A DNA stretch of 38,568 nucleotides, from NCBI GenBank assembly GCA_902798585.1, contig CADBXF010000014.1, positions 27,078 through 65,645 on the forward strand. Direction: 5' to 3'. A model generated the notes under the pieces. That model saw nothing but the letters and a program-made list of their open reading frames with translations. It was not told where the DNA came from and did no database searches. Numbering within the stretch: the stretch's first letter is position 1; each line of letters starts with the position of its first letter. Made by a program: the position numbers and the translations under genes. The DNA comes from an uncultured Lachnospiraceae bacterium. Its GTDB lineage: Bacteria; Bacillota; Clostridia; Lachnospirales; Lachnospiraceae. Shown here one piece after another: positions 1-7,698 of this stretch.

Positions 1-1
1 C

Positions 2-2239
2 GATTACCGGCATCACGCCTTCACGACCATCGGCTCCAACTATGTCGCCTGGGAGGGAGCGCAGCGGTGCTCCGACTTGCTGGAGGCCTCCGGGTACAAC
101 TATCTGGAGCGAATCTACGACGAGCACCACGAAAAATATCCGCACTGGTGCATCTACGGAAGCGAGACATCCTCCACGGTACAAAGCAGGGGAATCTATC
201 ATTTTCCGGCGGATGTGAGGCTTCTGACCTTCGCGGACGGTCAGTGCTCCTCCCTCTCCAACTGCTCCACCAACTGGGGCGCCAGGAACCCGACCGTCGT
301 GATCACGGGCGACCGCGATGTTTCCTACAGTCTCGGCCAGTTCATCTGGACCGGCTGGGATTACATCGGCGAGCCCACGCCCTACCACTCAAAAAATTCC
401 TTCTTCGGCCAGTGCGACACCGCCGGCTTCCCGAAGGACTCCTACTACATCTATCAGGCCGGCTGGACCGATCCGGAGACACACCCTATGGTGCATATCG
501 TGCCGTACTGGGACTTTAATGTCGGTCAGATGATCGATGTGCAGGTCTTCTCCAACTGTCCGAAGGTGGAGCTGTTCTTCCGGGCGGAAAATGCCCCCCG
601 GCTCTCCCTCGGGACCCGGGACATCGACCCCGTGAACGGGCAGACGCTGCATGGCGCATGGCGCATTCCCTACCAGCCCGGCGAGCTCACCGCAGCGGCT
701 TATGACGCGGCAGGAAAGCCTGTCGCAACAGACTCGCAGCGCTCCTTCGGCGACCCCGCTTCCATCGTCCTCACCCCTGACAAAGCCGTTCTCACGGCCG
801 ACGGCGAGGACATGCTTTTCATCGAGGTCTCAACCGTCGACGCTAACGGCACCTTCGTCGCCAACGCCCGCAACCGCATGAATGTCACGGTGAGCGGCGC
901 TGCCCGCCTTGTTGGCACGGACAACGGCGACAGCACCGACTACGACGAATACAAAGGCACCTCCCGAAGGCTCTTCTCCGGAAGGCTTCTTCTGATGCTC
1001 GCGGCACGGAAGGAACCGGGTGAGATTATTGTGACGGTCTCCTCCGCAGGACTGCCTGACGCGGAGCTGCGGCTGATTGCAGAAGAATCTGCCGCGCCGG
1101 TGGATCCCGCAGTCTGCGCTTCCGCAGCCAATGTGCCCCGTATCATGAACGAAGCCGTCATCAACGAAGTCCCGATTCGCAAGATTGAACTCACACTGCA
1201 GGACGGTGACCCTGTACTTACTCCCGACCGTCGGGAAGTGACCGTCAGGGCTGAAATTCTTCCCGTAAACGCGACATTTACGGAGCTTACATTCCGCGTG
1301 ATGACCGCGGATGGTATCGACTCCGCGGCAATCCGGGTCACTCCTCTTCCGGACGGGCGTTCCGCGATAATTACGGCTCTTGGTGATGAGGAGCGGTGCT
1401 TCCTGTACGCATTTGCCGACAACGGCAAATCCCATGCCGATGTGATTTCAAGCCTTGAACTGCGCAGCACGGGGCTCGGCAAGGCGACCACCGACCCGTA
1501 TGAGTTTGTAAACGCCATCCGCTATGACGCAAGCAACCAAAAGCCCACGCTCAGCTTCGACGGCGGCGCGTTCACCGCGGACGAGCCCACATGGGTACGG
1601 TTTGACAATGTGGATTTCGGCGATTACGGCTCCGACACAATCACCCTTCCGATCTTTTCCTTCTCCGACACCGTTCCGGTGGAAGTCTGGGAGGGAACGC
1701 CGAATGAGGCCGGCAGCGTTCTTCTCTTCCGTGGCAACTACGAGGCCAAGAGTTGGTACAACCACTATCAGCCCAACACCTTCCGCCTTTCGAAGCGCCT
1801 GCGCGGGGTGACGAGCGTATCCATTCTTGTTCCGTTCCGGCTCTCCCTTCACGGATTTGTCTTTGAGCGCATCGACAAGGCGTGGGCCCGAATCGGCGTG
1901 ACTGAGCTTTTGCACGCGAGCGGCGACGCATACAACATAACCGAAGACGGCATCTACGGGATTTCCAACAACGTGGACCTGGCGTTCGGAGCGTTTGACT
2001 TCGGCGAGCGGGGTGCCCGCAGGATCACCGTTACCGGCCGTTCTCATGTACCGCAATGCACGATTCATCTGCATTTTACGAAGGACGATGTAACCGAAAC
2101 GCAGATTATCGATATCCCGAAGGGGGATGAGGCGGAAACATTCACATTTTCCCTCGAGCCCGTGTACGGAGCTTGCACGGTGAACTTCATATTCCTTCCG
2201 GGAACAGACTTTGACCTGCTGTCGTTCCGGTTTACATGA
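2..2239 (+). CDS. Glycoside hydrolase family 2 protein, 3' part (5' end outside window)
   Basis: The reading frame is open from base 2, so the gene enters from the left edge; 745 residues are visible. The first ~130 visible residues are the end of a GH2 (beta-galactosidase/beta-glucuronidase type) TIM barrel: YGSE at visible residue ~55 fits the nucleophile glutamate and WTGWDYIGEPTPY is the typical end-of-barrel segment. The acid/base NE motif would lie upstream. Then come Ig-like beta domains (around VLTADGEDMLFIEVSTVDANG) and two C-terminal carbohydrate-binding-like beta-sandwiches (VEVWEGTPNEAGSVLLF resembles CBM6-type modules). The likely role is exo-hydrolysis of a plant or host glycan; the substrate cannot be read from this fragment. 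A strong terminator follows 9 bases after the stop. Confidence 0.9.
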   Translation, partial: DYRHHAFTTIGSNYVAWEGAQRCSDLLEASGYNYLERIYDEHHEKYPHWCIYGSETSSTVQSRGIYHFPADVRLLTFADGQCSSLSNCSTNWGARNPTVVITGDRDVSYSLGQFIWTGWDYIGEPTPYHSKNSFFGQCDTAGFPKDSYYIYQAGWTDPETHPMVHIVPYWDFNVGQMIDVQVFSNCPKVELFFRAENAPRLSLGTRDIDPVNGQTLHGAWRIPYQPGELTAAAYDAAGKPVATDSQRSFGDPASIVLTPDKAVLTADGEDMLFIEVSTVDANGTFVANARNRMNVTVSGAARLVGTDNGDSTDYDEYKGTSRRLFSGRLLLMLAARKEPGEIIVTVSSAGLPDAELRLIAEESAAPVDPAVCASAANVPRIMNEAVINEVPIRKIELTLQDGDPVLTPDRREVTVRAEILPVNATFTELTFRVMTADGIDSAAIRVTPLPDGRSAIITALGDEERCFLYAFADNGKSHADVISSLELRSTGLGKATTDPYEFVNAIRYDASNQKPTLSFDGGAFTADEPTWVRFDNVDFGDYGSDTITLPIFSFSDTVPVEVWEGTPNEAGSVLLFRGNYEAKSWYNHYQPNTFRLSKRLRGVTSVSILVPFRLSLHGFVFERIDKAWARIGVTELLHASGDAYNITEDGIYGISNNVDLAFGAFDFGERGARRITVTGRSHVPQCTIHLHFTKDDVTETQIIDIPKGDEAETFTFSLEPVYGACTVNFIFLPGTDFDLLSFRFT

Positions 2240-2247
2240 CATAATTT

Positions 2248-2279
2248 AAGGCGGAGCATATCCTGCTCCGCCTTGTTTT
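2248..2279 (+). terminator. Intrinsic terminator after the GH2 gene
   Basis: Eleven-base-pair perfect stem AAGGCGGAGCA / TGCTCCGCCTT with a five-base loop, followed by a T-rich tail (TTGTTTTATT). It sits between the GH2 stop and the convergent stop of the XRE gene. The opposite strand has a poorer T tail, so its main direction is plus. Confidence 0.88.
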
Positions 2280-3378
2280 ATTCTTCCCCCACCGCATGTT
2301 TTCTGAGTTCGGAAAGGATCACCTGAAATCGCTTGTCATCCCTGATATAATCAAAGACTTTCTTCTCTTCGAGCAGTTTCATGTGAATGTATGCAGTGTT
2401 GCATGTATTGGTGCTTAATACATCCCCTTGTTTCTGCTGAAGGCGGTTCACCATCGGTGCGGTATAGTCAAAATCCAGATCTCTTATTCGGTCAAACTCG
2501 AGTGAATGCTTGCAGCACTCTCTGAGCATCTCAATTGTTTTATCTGCGTTTTGAAGTTCCGAATATACATGTGCCAGGCGATAGTAATTATTTGCCAGAG
2601 TGTAATTGTCAAAGCCGTAGTTCCCGTCGGAATAAAGGCGTTTAATGATGTCGATGGCAAATGTGTACGCTTCTGCCTTTTCCTCATAGCTGAGTTTTGT
2701 TTTTTGAGGAATCCCGTATGCTGTCAACGCCGCCTCCCGAATCAGATTGCTCAGGTACTCCTGACTTGCCTTAACCCCTTCTTCTCCGCTTAAAACATGG
2801 CAGCGAAGATTGCTCTGATTCACATAAAAATTTCCTCCCATATCCGCATAATGAAGCGCCTTCTCATCATCGTTACCCTGGTAGGAATAACAAAGGATCT
2901 GGATCGCGCTCTCCCGATACTCTTTATCGGTCGACTTTGCAATAATGGTTTCCCCCAGTTCGGTAATGCGTCTGAGCTTATCCTCCGGCATCGGATCTTC
3001 ATAATTACTCGAATCCATGGAAATCGCATACATCAACTTAACCATGACTCCGAAATCATTCGGAAACTCTTTGTATGCGTTCTCCCAAAGTTCGAGATTC
3101 TTCTTCATATCGCCCTTGTTATTCAGCAGTTTGCTTTCATCCCTGTAGGCATTAATCTTCTCTTCAATCCGGGCTTTGTCCACATTCAGCAGTTCATCAA
3201 CGGTAATTCCGAAATAGAGCGCAATCTTGGGAAGCAGCGTAATATCCGGATACCCCTCGCCGCGCTCCCATTTGCCGACGGATTGGGGCGTGATACCGAG
3301 ATAATTAGCGAGATCCTCCTGCGTGACATTCTTCTGTCTGCGCAATGTGCGCAGTGTATTCTTCAGATCGATTTCCAT
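2278..3378 (-). CDS. XRE-family transcriptional regulator with TPR-like C-terminal region
   Basis: 366-residue protein. Residues ~6-60 form a Cro/C1-type helix-turn-helix (LRRQKNVTQEDLANYLGITPQSVGKWERGEGYPDITLLPKIALYF). The rest is all-alpha and helical-repeat-like, as in clostridial regulators that sense a peptide or partner protein through TPRs; the ligand is unknown. The ATG at 3378 is chosen over one seven codons upstream because AAGGAAGGGG lies at the right distance before it. A good sigma-A promoter (TTGAAA-17-TATAAT) lies just upstream. It is monocistronic and convergent with the GH2 gene. No adjacent target gene is evident. Confidence 0.85.
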   Translation of the reverse strand: MEIDLKNTLRTLRRQKNVTQEDLANYLGITPQSVGKWERGEGYPDITLLPKIALYFGITVDELLNVDKARIEEKINAYRDESKLLNNKGDMKKNLELWENAYKEFPNDFGVMVKLMYAISMDSSNYEDPMPEDKLRRITELGETIIAKSTDKEYRESAIQILCYSYQGNDDEKALHYADMGGNFYVNQSNLRCHVLSGEEGVKASQEYLSNLIREAALTAYGIPQKTKLSYEEKAEAYTFAIDIIKRLYSDGNYGFDNYTLANNYYRLAHVYSELQNADKTIEMLRECCKHSLEFDRIRDLDFDYTAPMVNRLQQKQGDVLSTNTCNTAYIHMKLLEEKKVFDYIRDDKRFQVILSELRKHAVGEE

Positions 3379-3423
3379 AACAATCCCCTTCCTTTGCATT
3401 TATTCCGTGATCACTTGTCTATG

Positions 3424-3452
3424 ATTATAATAGCACAGAATCGGCTTTTCAA
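3424..3452 (-). promoter_or_regulatory. Sigma-A promoter of the XRE/TPR regulator
   Basis: Reading the minus strand: -35 TTGAAA (3447-3452), 17-base spacer, -10 TATAAT (3424-3429), about 45 bases before the chosen start codon. Confidence 0.75.
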
Positions 3453-3506
3453 ACATCGGGAAGTGTGAAAATCGTTGGATTTTGCAACTGCCCGTTGTTT
3501 TTTTGC

Positions 3507-3538
3507 ACAAAAAAGAGGAACGGCTTCACCGTTCCTCT
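3507..3538 (-). terminator. Intrinsic terminator of the synthetase/symporter operon
   Basis: Ten-base-pair perfect stem AGAGGAACGG / CCGTTCCTCT (3514-3523 / 3529-3538). On the minus strand it is followed directly by a run of T residues. Confidence 0.88.
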
Positions 3539-3558
3539 GAAACTCAAACAGTATTCAT

Positions 3559-3606
3559 GAATGAAAGTCGGGGACGACCTTTTCATTCCGCGGGCAGTTC
3601 CTGCCC
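3559..3606. other. Two further hairpins in the symporter 3' region
   Basis: 3559-3588 folds as GAATGAAAGTCG / CGAC-CT-TTTCATTC with a 2-base bulge and a 4-base loop. 3592-3606 is GGGCAG-TTC-CTGCCC. Neither has a T run. They lie between the symporter stop and the terminator, so the transcript would carry three consecutive 3' stem-loops. Confidence 0.6.
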
Positions 3607-3639
3607 CGTAAAATGCTCCGCGTACCCACCGGATTCGGA

Positions 3640-5241
3640 TTACTTCTCCTCCAGACGCTCGCGCATCTTAACTTCCGTCATTACCTTCTGGTCGTAGCAA
3701 GCAAACATCGCATCAACCTTGGCCGCATCCGGCTTCCTGGTAATCAGGCTCACAAGCGGAACCAGGATAAGGCCGCCGACCATGGAAACCACGCCGGAGT
3801 TGATGGAGGACTTGAAGATGTAGCCGATCACGGTTTCCTTGTCAAGCGTAATGGTGCCGAAGGATACCAGAAGCTGCATAATCGTCATGCCGATTGCGAA
3901 GATGAAGCTCACCGCAACCGCGGGCTTCGTCACACGCTTCGAGTAGAGGCCGTACATGAACGGTGCAAGGAATGCACCCGCCATAGCGCCCCACGAAACA
4001 CCCATCATCTGCGCGATGAAGGTGATGTTTAAGCTGTCCTTCAGAACCGCAAGCACCGCGGATACAAGCACGAAGAAGATGATGAAGAGCCGCATGATTC
4101 CGACCTTCTTCTTCTCACTCATCTCCTCCTTGGAAGCCGGCGCGATAACATCAAGCGTAAGCGTCGAACTGGAGGTGAGGACCAGGGACGACAATGTCGA
4201 CATGGAAGCCGCAAGGACAAGTACGATAACGATGGAGATAATCACTGCCGGAAGCTCGGAGAGCATAGCCGGGATGATGCTGTCGAAAAGGATCTTGCCT
4301 TCCTTGCTGTACTTGATGGCTTCGGAGTTGCTGAAGAGCCGTCCGAAACCGCCGAGGAAGTAGCAACCGCCGGCAACCACAACCGCGAAGAATGTGGAGA
4401 TGATGGTACCCTTCTTGATGGAACCTTCGTTCTTGATGGAGTAGAATTTGCCGATCATCTGCGGAAGGCCCCAGGTACCGAGGGAGGTAAGCAGCACAAC
4501 GAACAGAAGCTGCAGCGGATCCGGGCCGAAGAAGCTTGCGTAACCGCCGTTTAATTTGTCGCCGCTTGCCATGATAACCTCGCTCTGGGAGAGCTTGGCA
4601 ACCGCCTGCGAGAAGCCGCCGTTCTTGGCAAGAACCGCCAAAACCACGGAGACGATACCCACCAACATGATGATACCCTGGATAAAGTCGTTGATGGCCG
4701 TAGCCATGTAACCGCCGAAGATAACATAGATTGCCGTGAGCACTGCCATCACCGCGATAACAACCCAGTACGGAATGTCAAACACGATGTTGAAGAGGCT
4801 GGAAAGACCGTTGTACAACGATGCGGTGTACGGAACCATGAATACGAACACGATAAATGCCGCCGCAATCTTCAGTCCCTTGGAACCGAAGCGCTTCTCA
4901 AAGAAGTCGGGCATCGTCTTGGTGTCGAGGTGTCTGGTCATGATACGCGTGCGGCGTCCCAAAATCTCCCATGCAAGGAGCGAGCCGATAAACGCGTTTC
5001 CGAGGCCGATCCAGGTCGAAGCAAGACCGAAGTTCCAACCGAACTGTCCGGCGTAACCGACGAAGATAACGGCCGAGAAATAGGATGTACCGAAGGCAAA
5101 TGCCGTAAGCCAGGGGCCGACATTGCGTCCGCCGAGAACGAATCCGTTAACATCGGTTGCGTGCTTCTTGCAGCGCCATCCGACGAAAATCATCAGGGCG
5201 AAAAAGCACACCAGCATAATAGAAGTCAGAGCAATTAACAT
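3640..5241 (-). CDS. Sodium:solute symporter (SSS family)
   Basis: 533-residue polytopic membrane protein with about 13 predicted transmembrane helices and the SSS (PutP/PanF/SGLT) pattern: short N-terminal helix, then DVNGFVLGGRNVGPWLTAFAFGTSYFSAVIFVGYAG, which contains the family's GGR and Ser/Thr-rich sodium-site region, and FGGYMATAINDFIQG in TM5. It would import an organic solute with sodium; the sequence does not give the substrate. It lies 59 bases downstream of an acyl-CoA synthetase gene on the same strand, and one terminator follows both, so a joint role (import a carboxylate, then make its CoA thioester) is the natural inference. RBS GGAGA lies 10 bases before the ATG. Confidence 0.9.
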   Translation of the reverse strand: MLIALTSIMLVCFFALMIFVGWRCKKHATDVNGFVLGGRNVGPWLTAFAFGTSYFSAVIFVGYAGQFGWNFGLASTWIGLGNAFIGSLLAWEILGRRTRIMTRHLDTKTMPDFFEKRFGSKGLKIAAAFIVFVFMVPYTASLYNGLSSLFNIVFDIPYWVVIAVMAVLTAIYVIFGGYMATAINDFIQGIIMLVGIVSVVLAVLAKNGGFSQAVAKLSQSEVIMASGDKLNGGYASFFGPDPLQLLFVVLLTSLGTWGLPQMIGKFYSIKNEGSIKKGTIISTFFAVVVAGGCYFLGGFGRLFSNSEAIKYSKEGKILFDSIIPAMLSELPAVIISIVIVLVLAASMSTLSSLVLTSSSTLTLDVIAPASKEEMSEKKKVGIMRLFIIFFVLVSAVLAVLKDSLNITFIAQMMGVSWGAMAGAFLAPFMYGLYSKRVTKPAVAVSFIFAIGMTIMQLLVSFGTITLDKETVIGYIFKSSINSGVVSMVGGLILVPLVSLITRKPDAAKVDAMFACYDQKVMTEVKMRERLEEK

Positions 5242-5300
5242 GGGGGATAGTCTCCGTTTCTTTTATTGTATCCGCGCATTTGCCGCGGATTTCTTACATT

Positions 5301-6929
5301 TTACTTGATCTGCGCCTCAACAAGGCTGCCGCCGCAGAACTGCTTGCGGAGCTTCGGCTTTTCGATTTTTCCGGTAGGATTTCTCGGAACATCCATGAAG
5401 ACAATCTTGCGGGGTCTCTTATATCTCGGAAGATCCAGACAGAATTCGTTGACTTCCTCTTCTGTCATACTCATGCCTTCCTTCACCTGGATTACCGCCA
5501 GGGTCACTTCGCCGAGACGCGCGTCCGGAATACCGATGACAGCAACATCCGCAATCTTGTTGTTGGCGCGAAGGTAATCCTCAATCTGCACGGGGTAGAT
5601 GTTCTCGCCGCCCATGATGATGACATCCTTCTTGCGGTCAACGAGGTAGATGAAGCCTTCCTCATCCTGCTTTGCCATATCGCCGGTGTAGAGCCAGCCG
5701 TCCTCGGAAAGCACGGCCTTCGTGGCGGCCTCATCCTTGTAGTAGCACTTCATGACGCCCGGGCCCTTGACGGCAAGCTCGCCGACCTCGCCCTTCGGAA
5801 CGCTCTCGCGCTTCTCATTGACGATGTCGCACTCCCAACCGTAGCCCGGAACACCGATGGCGCCGACTTTGCGGATGTTTTCGATGCCGAGATGTACACA
5901 GCCGGGTCCGATGGACTCGGAGAGGCCGTAGTTCGTATCGTAATCATGATTCGGAAAATGCTCCTTCCACCGCTTGATTAAGCTCGGCGGAACGGGCTGT
6001 GCACCGACATGCATCAGTCTCCACTGGGAGAGCTCGTACTTCGAAAGGTCAATCTCCCCGCGGTCGATGGTGTCGAGAATGTCCTGTGCCCACGGTACCA
6101 GAAGCCATACAATCGTGGCCTTCTCGCGGGAAACCGTCTCGATAATCCACTCGGGCTTGACGCCGCGGAGAAGCACCGCCTTGCTTGCGCTTAAGAGGCT
6201 TCCGAACCAGTGCATCTTCGCGCCGGTATGATACAACGGCGGGATGCAGAGGAACACATCGTCGTGGGTCTGACCGTGATGCTTCTGCTCTGTCACGCAG
6301 GACGAAACAAGCGCTCTGTGGGCATGCAGAATGGCCTTCGGGAATCCCGTGGTACCCGACGAGAAATAAATCGCCGCATCGTCATCATCCGTGAGGGCGA
6401 TGTTAGGGTTCTTGGAAGTACAATAGGCGGCGTATTTTTCGTAGCTGTCCGCAAACGACGGGCAGTCCTCGCCGACATAGAACATCTCCTTCACCTTCGG
6501 GATTCGCTCCGCGATATCCTCAACACGGCCTACGAACTCCGGTCCGAACACAAGGACGCTGCAGTCCGCAAGGTCGAGGCAATACTTGATTTCATCTGCG
6601 GTATAGCGGTAATTCATGGGAACCGCCAACGCGCCGGTCTTCAATACGCCGAAGTAGATCGGCAGCCACTCCAGGCAGTTCATAAGAAGGATGGCAACCT
6701 TGTCGCCCTTCTTCACGCCGCGGCTTAAGAGAAGGTTTGCGAAACGGTTCGACTTGCGATCGAAGTCCTCCCAAGTCATCTCACGACGGTATTTTTCGTC
6801 GCGGTCGCTCTCAATCAGTTCATACTCCCGCCAGGTGCGGCTCTTCTGCTCCGCCGGGTTGATTTCCACCAGGCAGACTTCGTTTCCGTACAGCTGCGCA
6901 TTGCGCACCAAAAACTCTGTAATCGGCAT
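5301..6929 (-). CDS. AMP-binding acyl-CoA synthetase (class I adenylate-forming)
   Basis: 542 residues. It would activate a carboxylic acid through an acyl-adenylate and transfer it to CoA. P-loop SSGTTGFPKA at residues ~190-199, the YGLSE motif, YTGD followed by DRKKDVIIMGGENIYPVQIE (hinge and C-terminal domain), and the catalytic-lysine motif PTGKIEKPKLRKQ near the C-terminus are all present. The open frame extends 35 codons further upstream, but the ATG at 6929 has TAGGAGGA directly before it and begins at the family's usual position. Residues ~26-50 form an extra charged segment before the conserved TWEDFD. Chain length or aromatic specificity cannot be assigned; bile-acid or benzoate CoA ligases are related possibilities. 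Confidence 0.92.
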   Translation of the reverse strand: MPITEFLVRNAQLYGNEVCLVEINPAEQKSRTWREYELIESDRDEKYRREMTWEDFDRKSNRFANLLLSRGVKKGDKVAILLMNCLEWLPIYFGVLKTGALAVPMNYRYTADEIKYCLDLADCSVLVFGPEFVGRVEDIAERIPKVKEMFYVGEDCPSFADSYEKYAAYCTSKNPNIALTDDDDAAIYFSSGTTGFPKAILHAHRALVSSCVTEQKHHGQTHDDVFLCIPPLYHTGAKMHWFGSLLSASKAVLLRGVKPEWIIETVSREKATIVWLLVPWAQDILDTIDRGEIDLSKYELSQWRLMHVGAQPVPPSLIKRWKEHFPNHDYDTNYGLSESIGPGCVHLGIENIRKVGAIGVPGYGWECDIVNEKRESVPKGEVGELAVKGPGVMKCYYKDEAATKAVLSEDGWLYTGDMAKQDEEGFIYLVDRKKDVIIMGGENIYPVQIEDYLRANNKIADVAVIGIPDARLGEVTLAVIQVKEGMSMTEEEVNEFCLDLPRYKRPRKIVFMDVPRNPTGKIEKPKLRKQFCGGSLVEAQIK

Positions 6930-6942
6930 GTTTCCTCCTAAG

Positions 6943-6988
6943 TTACGGACAGCCCGTCGACCGTCCGTAAAAATATACTCGAGTATAT
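6943..6988 (-). promoter_or_regulatory. Candidate operator: inverted repeat plus 16-bp palindrome before the synthetase
   Basis: Two dyads lie between promoter and RBS. TTACGGAC (6943-6950) and GTCCGTAA (6963-6970) are exact inverted repeats around a 12-base spacer. Next to them is the perfect 16-mer ATATACTCGAGTATAT (6973-6988). The first could also fold in RNA just upstream of the RBS. The factor is unknown; a TetR-like or GntR-like regulator of fatty or aromatic acid use is plausible, but none is encoded next door. Confidence 0.5.
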
Positions 6989-7031
6989 GCAATGTCCGAC
7001 CGCTCGTCCGTCGCCCTGCAGAGGCAGCGAA

Positions 7032-7099
7032 CACAAAAAAAGAAGGCCTGACTTTGCCAGTTGAAAGTGTAACGCTTTAACGCGACAAAGTCAAGCCTT
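7032..7099 (-). terminator. Long-stem terminator between the 160-aa protein gene and the synthetase operon
   Basis: AAGGCCTGACTTTG (7043-7056) and CAAAGTCAAGCCTT (7086-7099) pair over 14 positions with one G-U, around a 29-base loop. On the minus strand the stem is followed by TTCTTTTTTTG. The same DNA contains the promoter of the next operon (7066-7094). The plus strand is also followed by a T-rich tract, so it could act both ways. Confidence 0.65.
7066..7094 (-). promoter_or_regulatory. Sigma-A promoter of the synthetase/symporter operon
   Basis: Minus strand: -35 TTGACT (7089-7094), 17-base spacer, -10 TACACT (7066-7071). An imperfect dyad AAAGTGTAACGCTTT (7064-7078) overlaps the -10. This gives a leader of about 130 bases containing the candidate operator dyads. 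Confidence 0.6.
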
Positions 7100-7128
7100 A
7101 TTTTGTTTTTTTCCCTTTTTTGAAAAGA

Positions 7129-7611
7129 TTACTTCGTTTCCTGCCCCGGATGATAACTCAAGTCAATGGAGCTGCCAAGCTGGATAATCGCCCGGTCACC
7201 GGTGAAAACCGTGTACATATCCACCACTGTGGTGTTATGCAACAGACCTAAGAAACCATCCTTCTTATAGGCATGATAAGACAAATGCTCGTTCTTACTC
7301 TCGGGAGTATCCTCCTCAATCAGATAGATGAAATCATGGCAATCCGAGGTATTATCGAGAACCCAGTTTTCGTCGAGAAGAGTCTTCTTCAGATCCTCAT
7401 ACTCGGGCAGAGTCATTTCCATCCGGGCCTTCTGCAGAGCACCGTGCATATTCTTATCGTTTTCAAACGACTTCACAATGTACTGATCAAATCGATCCGT
7501 CAGTTTTTTATAATCCGCCATAGGATTGATGTATCCGGCAATCAAAAGATACAGACCGGCACCCAAAAGCAGGACCGCCAACACAGACACTGCAATTACA
7601 ACTTTTTTCAT
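7129..7611 (-). CDS. Small membrane-anchored hypothetical protein
   Basis: 160 residues: Lys-rich N-terminus, one hydrophobic helix (residues ~5-27, VVIAVSVLAVLLLGAGLYLLIAGYI), then a charged soluble domain probably outside the membrane. I do not recognise a family. It contains no lipobox. RBS GAGGGTG lies before the ATG. It follows the GH43 gene on the same strand with an 87-base gap and ends at the long-stem terminator. Confidence 0.65.
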   Translation of the reverse strand: MKKVVIAVSVLAVLLLGAGLYLLIAGYINPMADYKKLTDRFDQYIVKSFENDKNMHGALQKARMEMTLPEYEDLKKTLLDENWVLDNTSDCHDFIYLIEEDTPESKNEHLSYHAYKKDGFLGLLHNTTVVDMYTVFTGDRAIIQLGSSIDLSYHPGQETK

Positions 7612-7698
7612 AGTGATTCACCCTCGTTTTCCCAAAAATCATATCTTCCCACAACACTGCCGGAGCCGAAAATCGTATCGCTCTTCTTTGGAAGCAGC

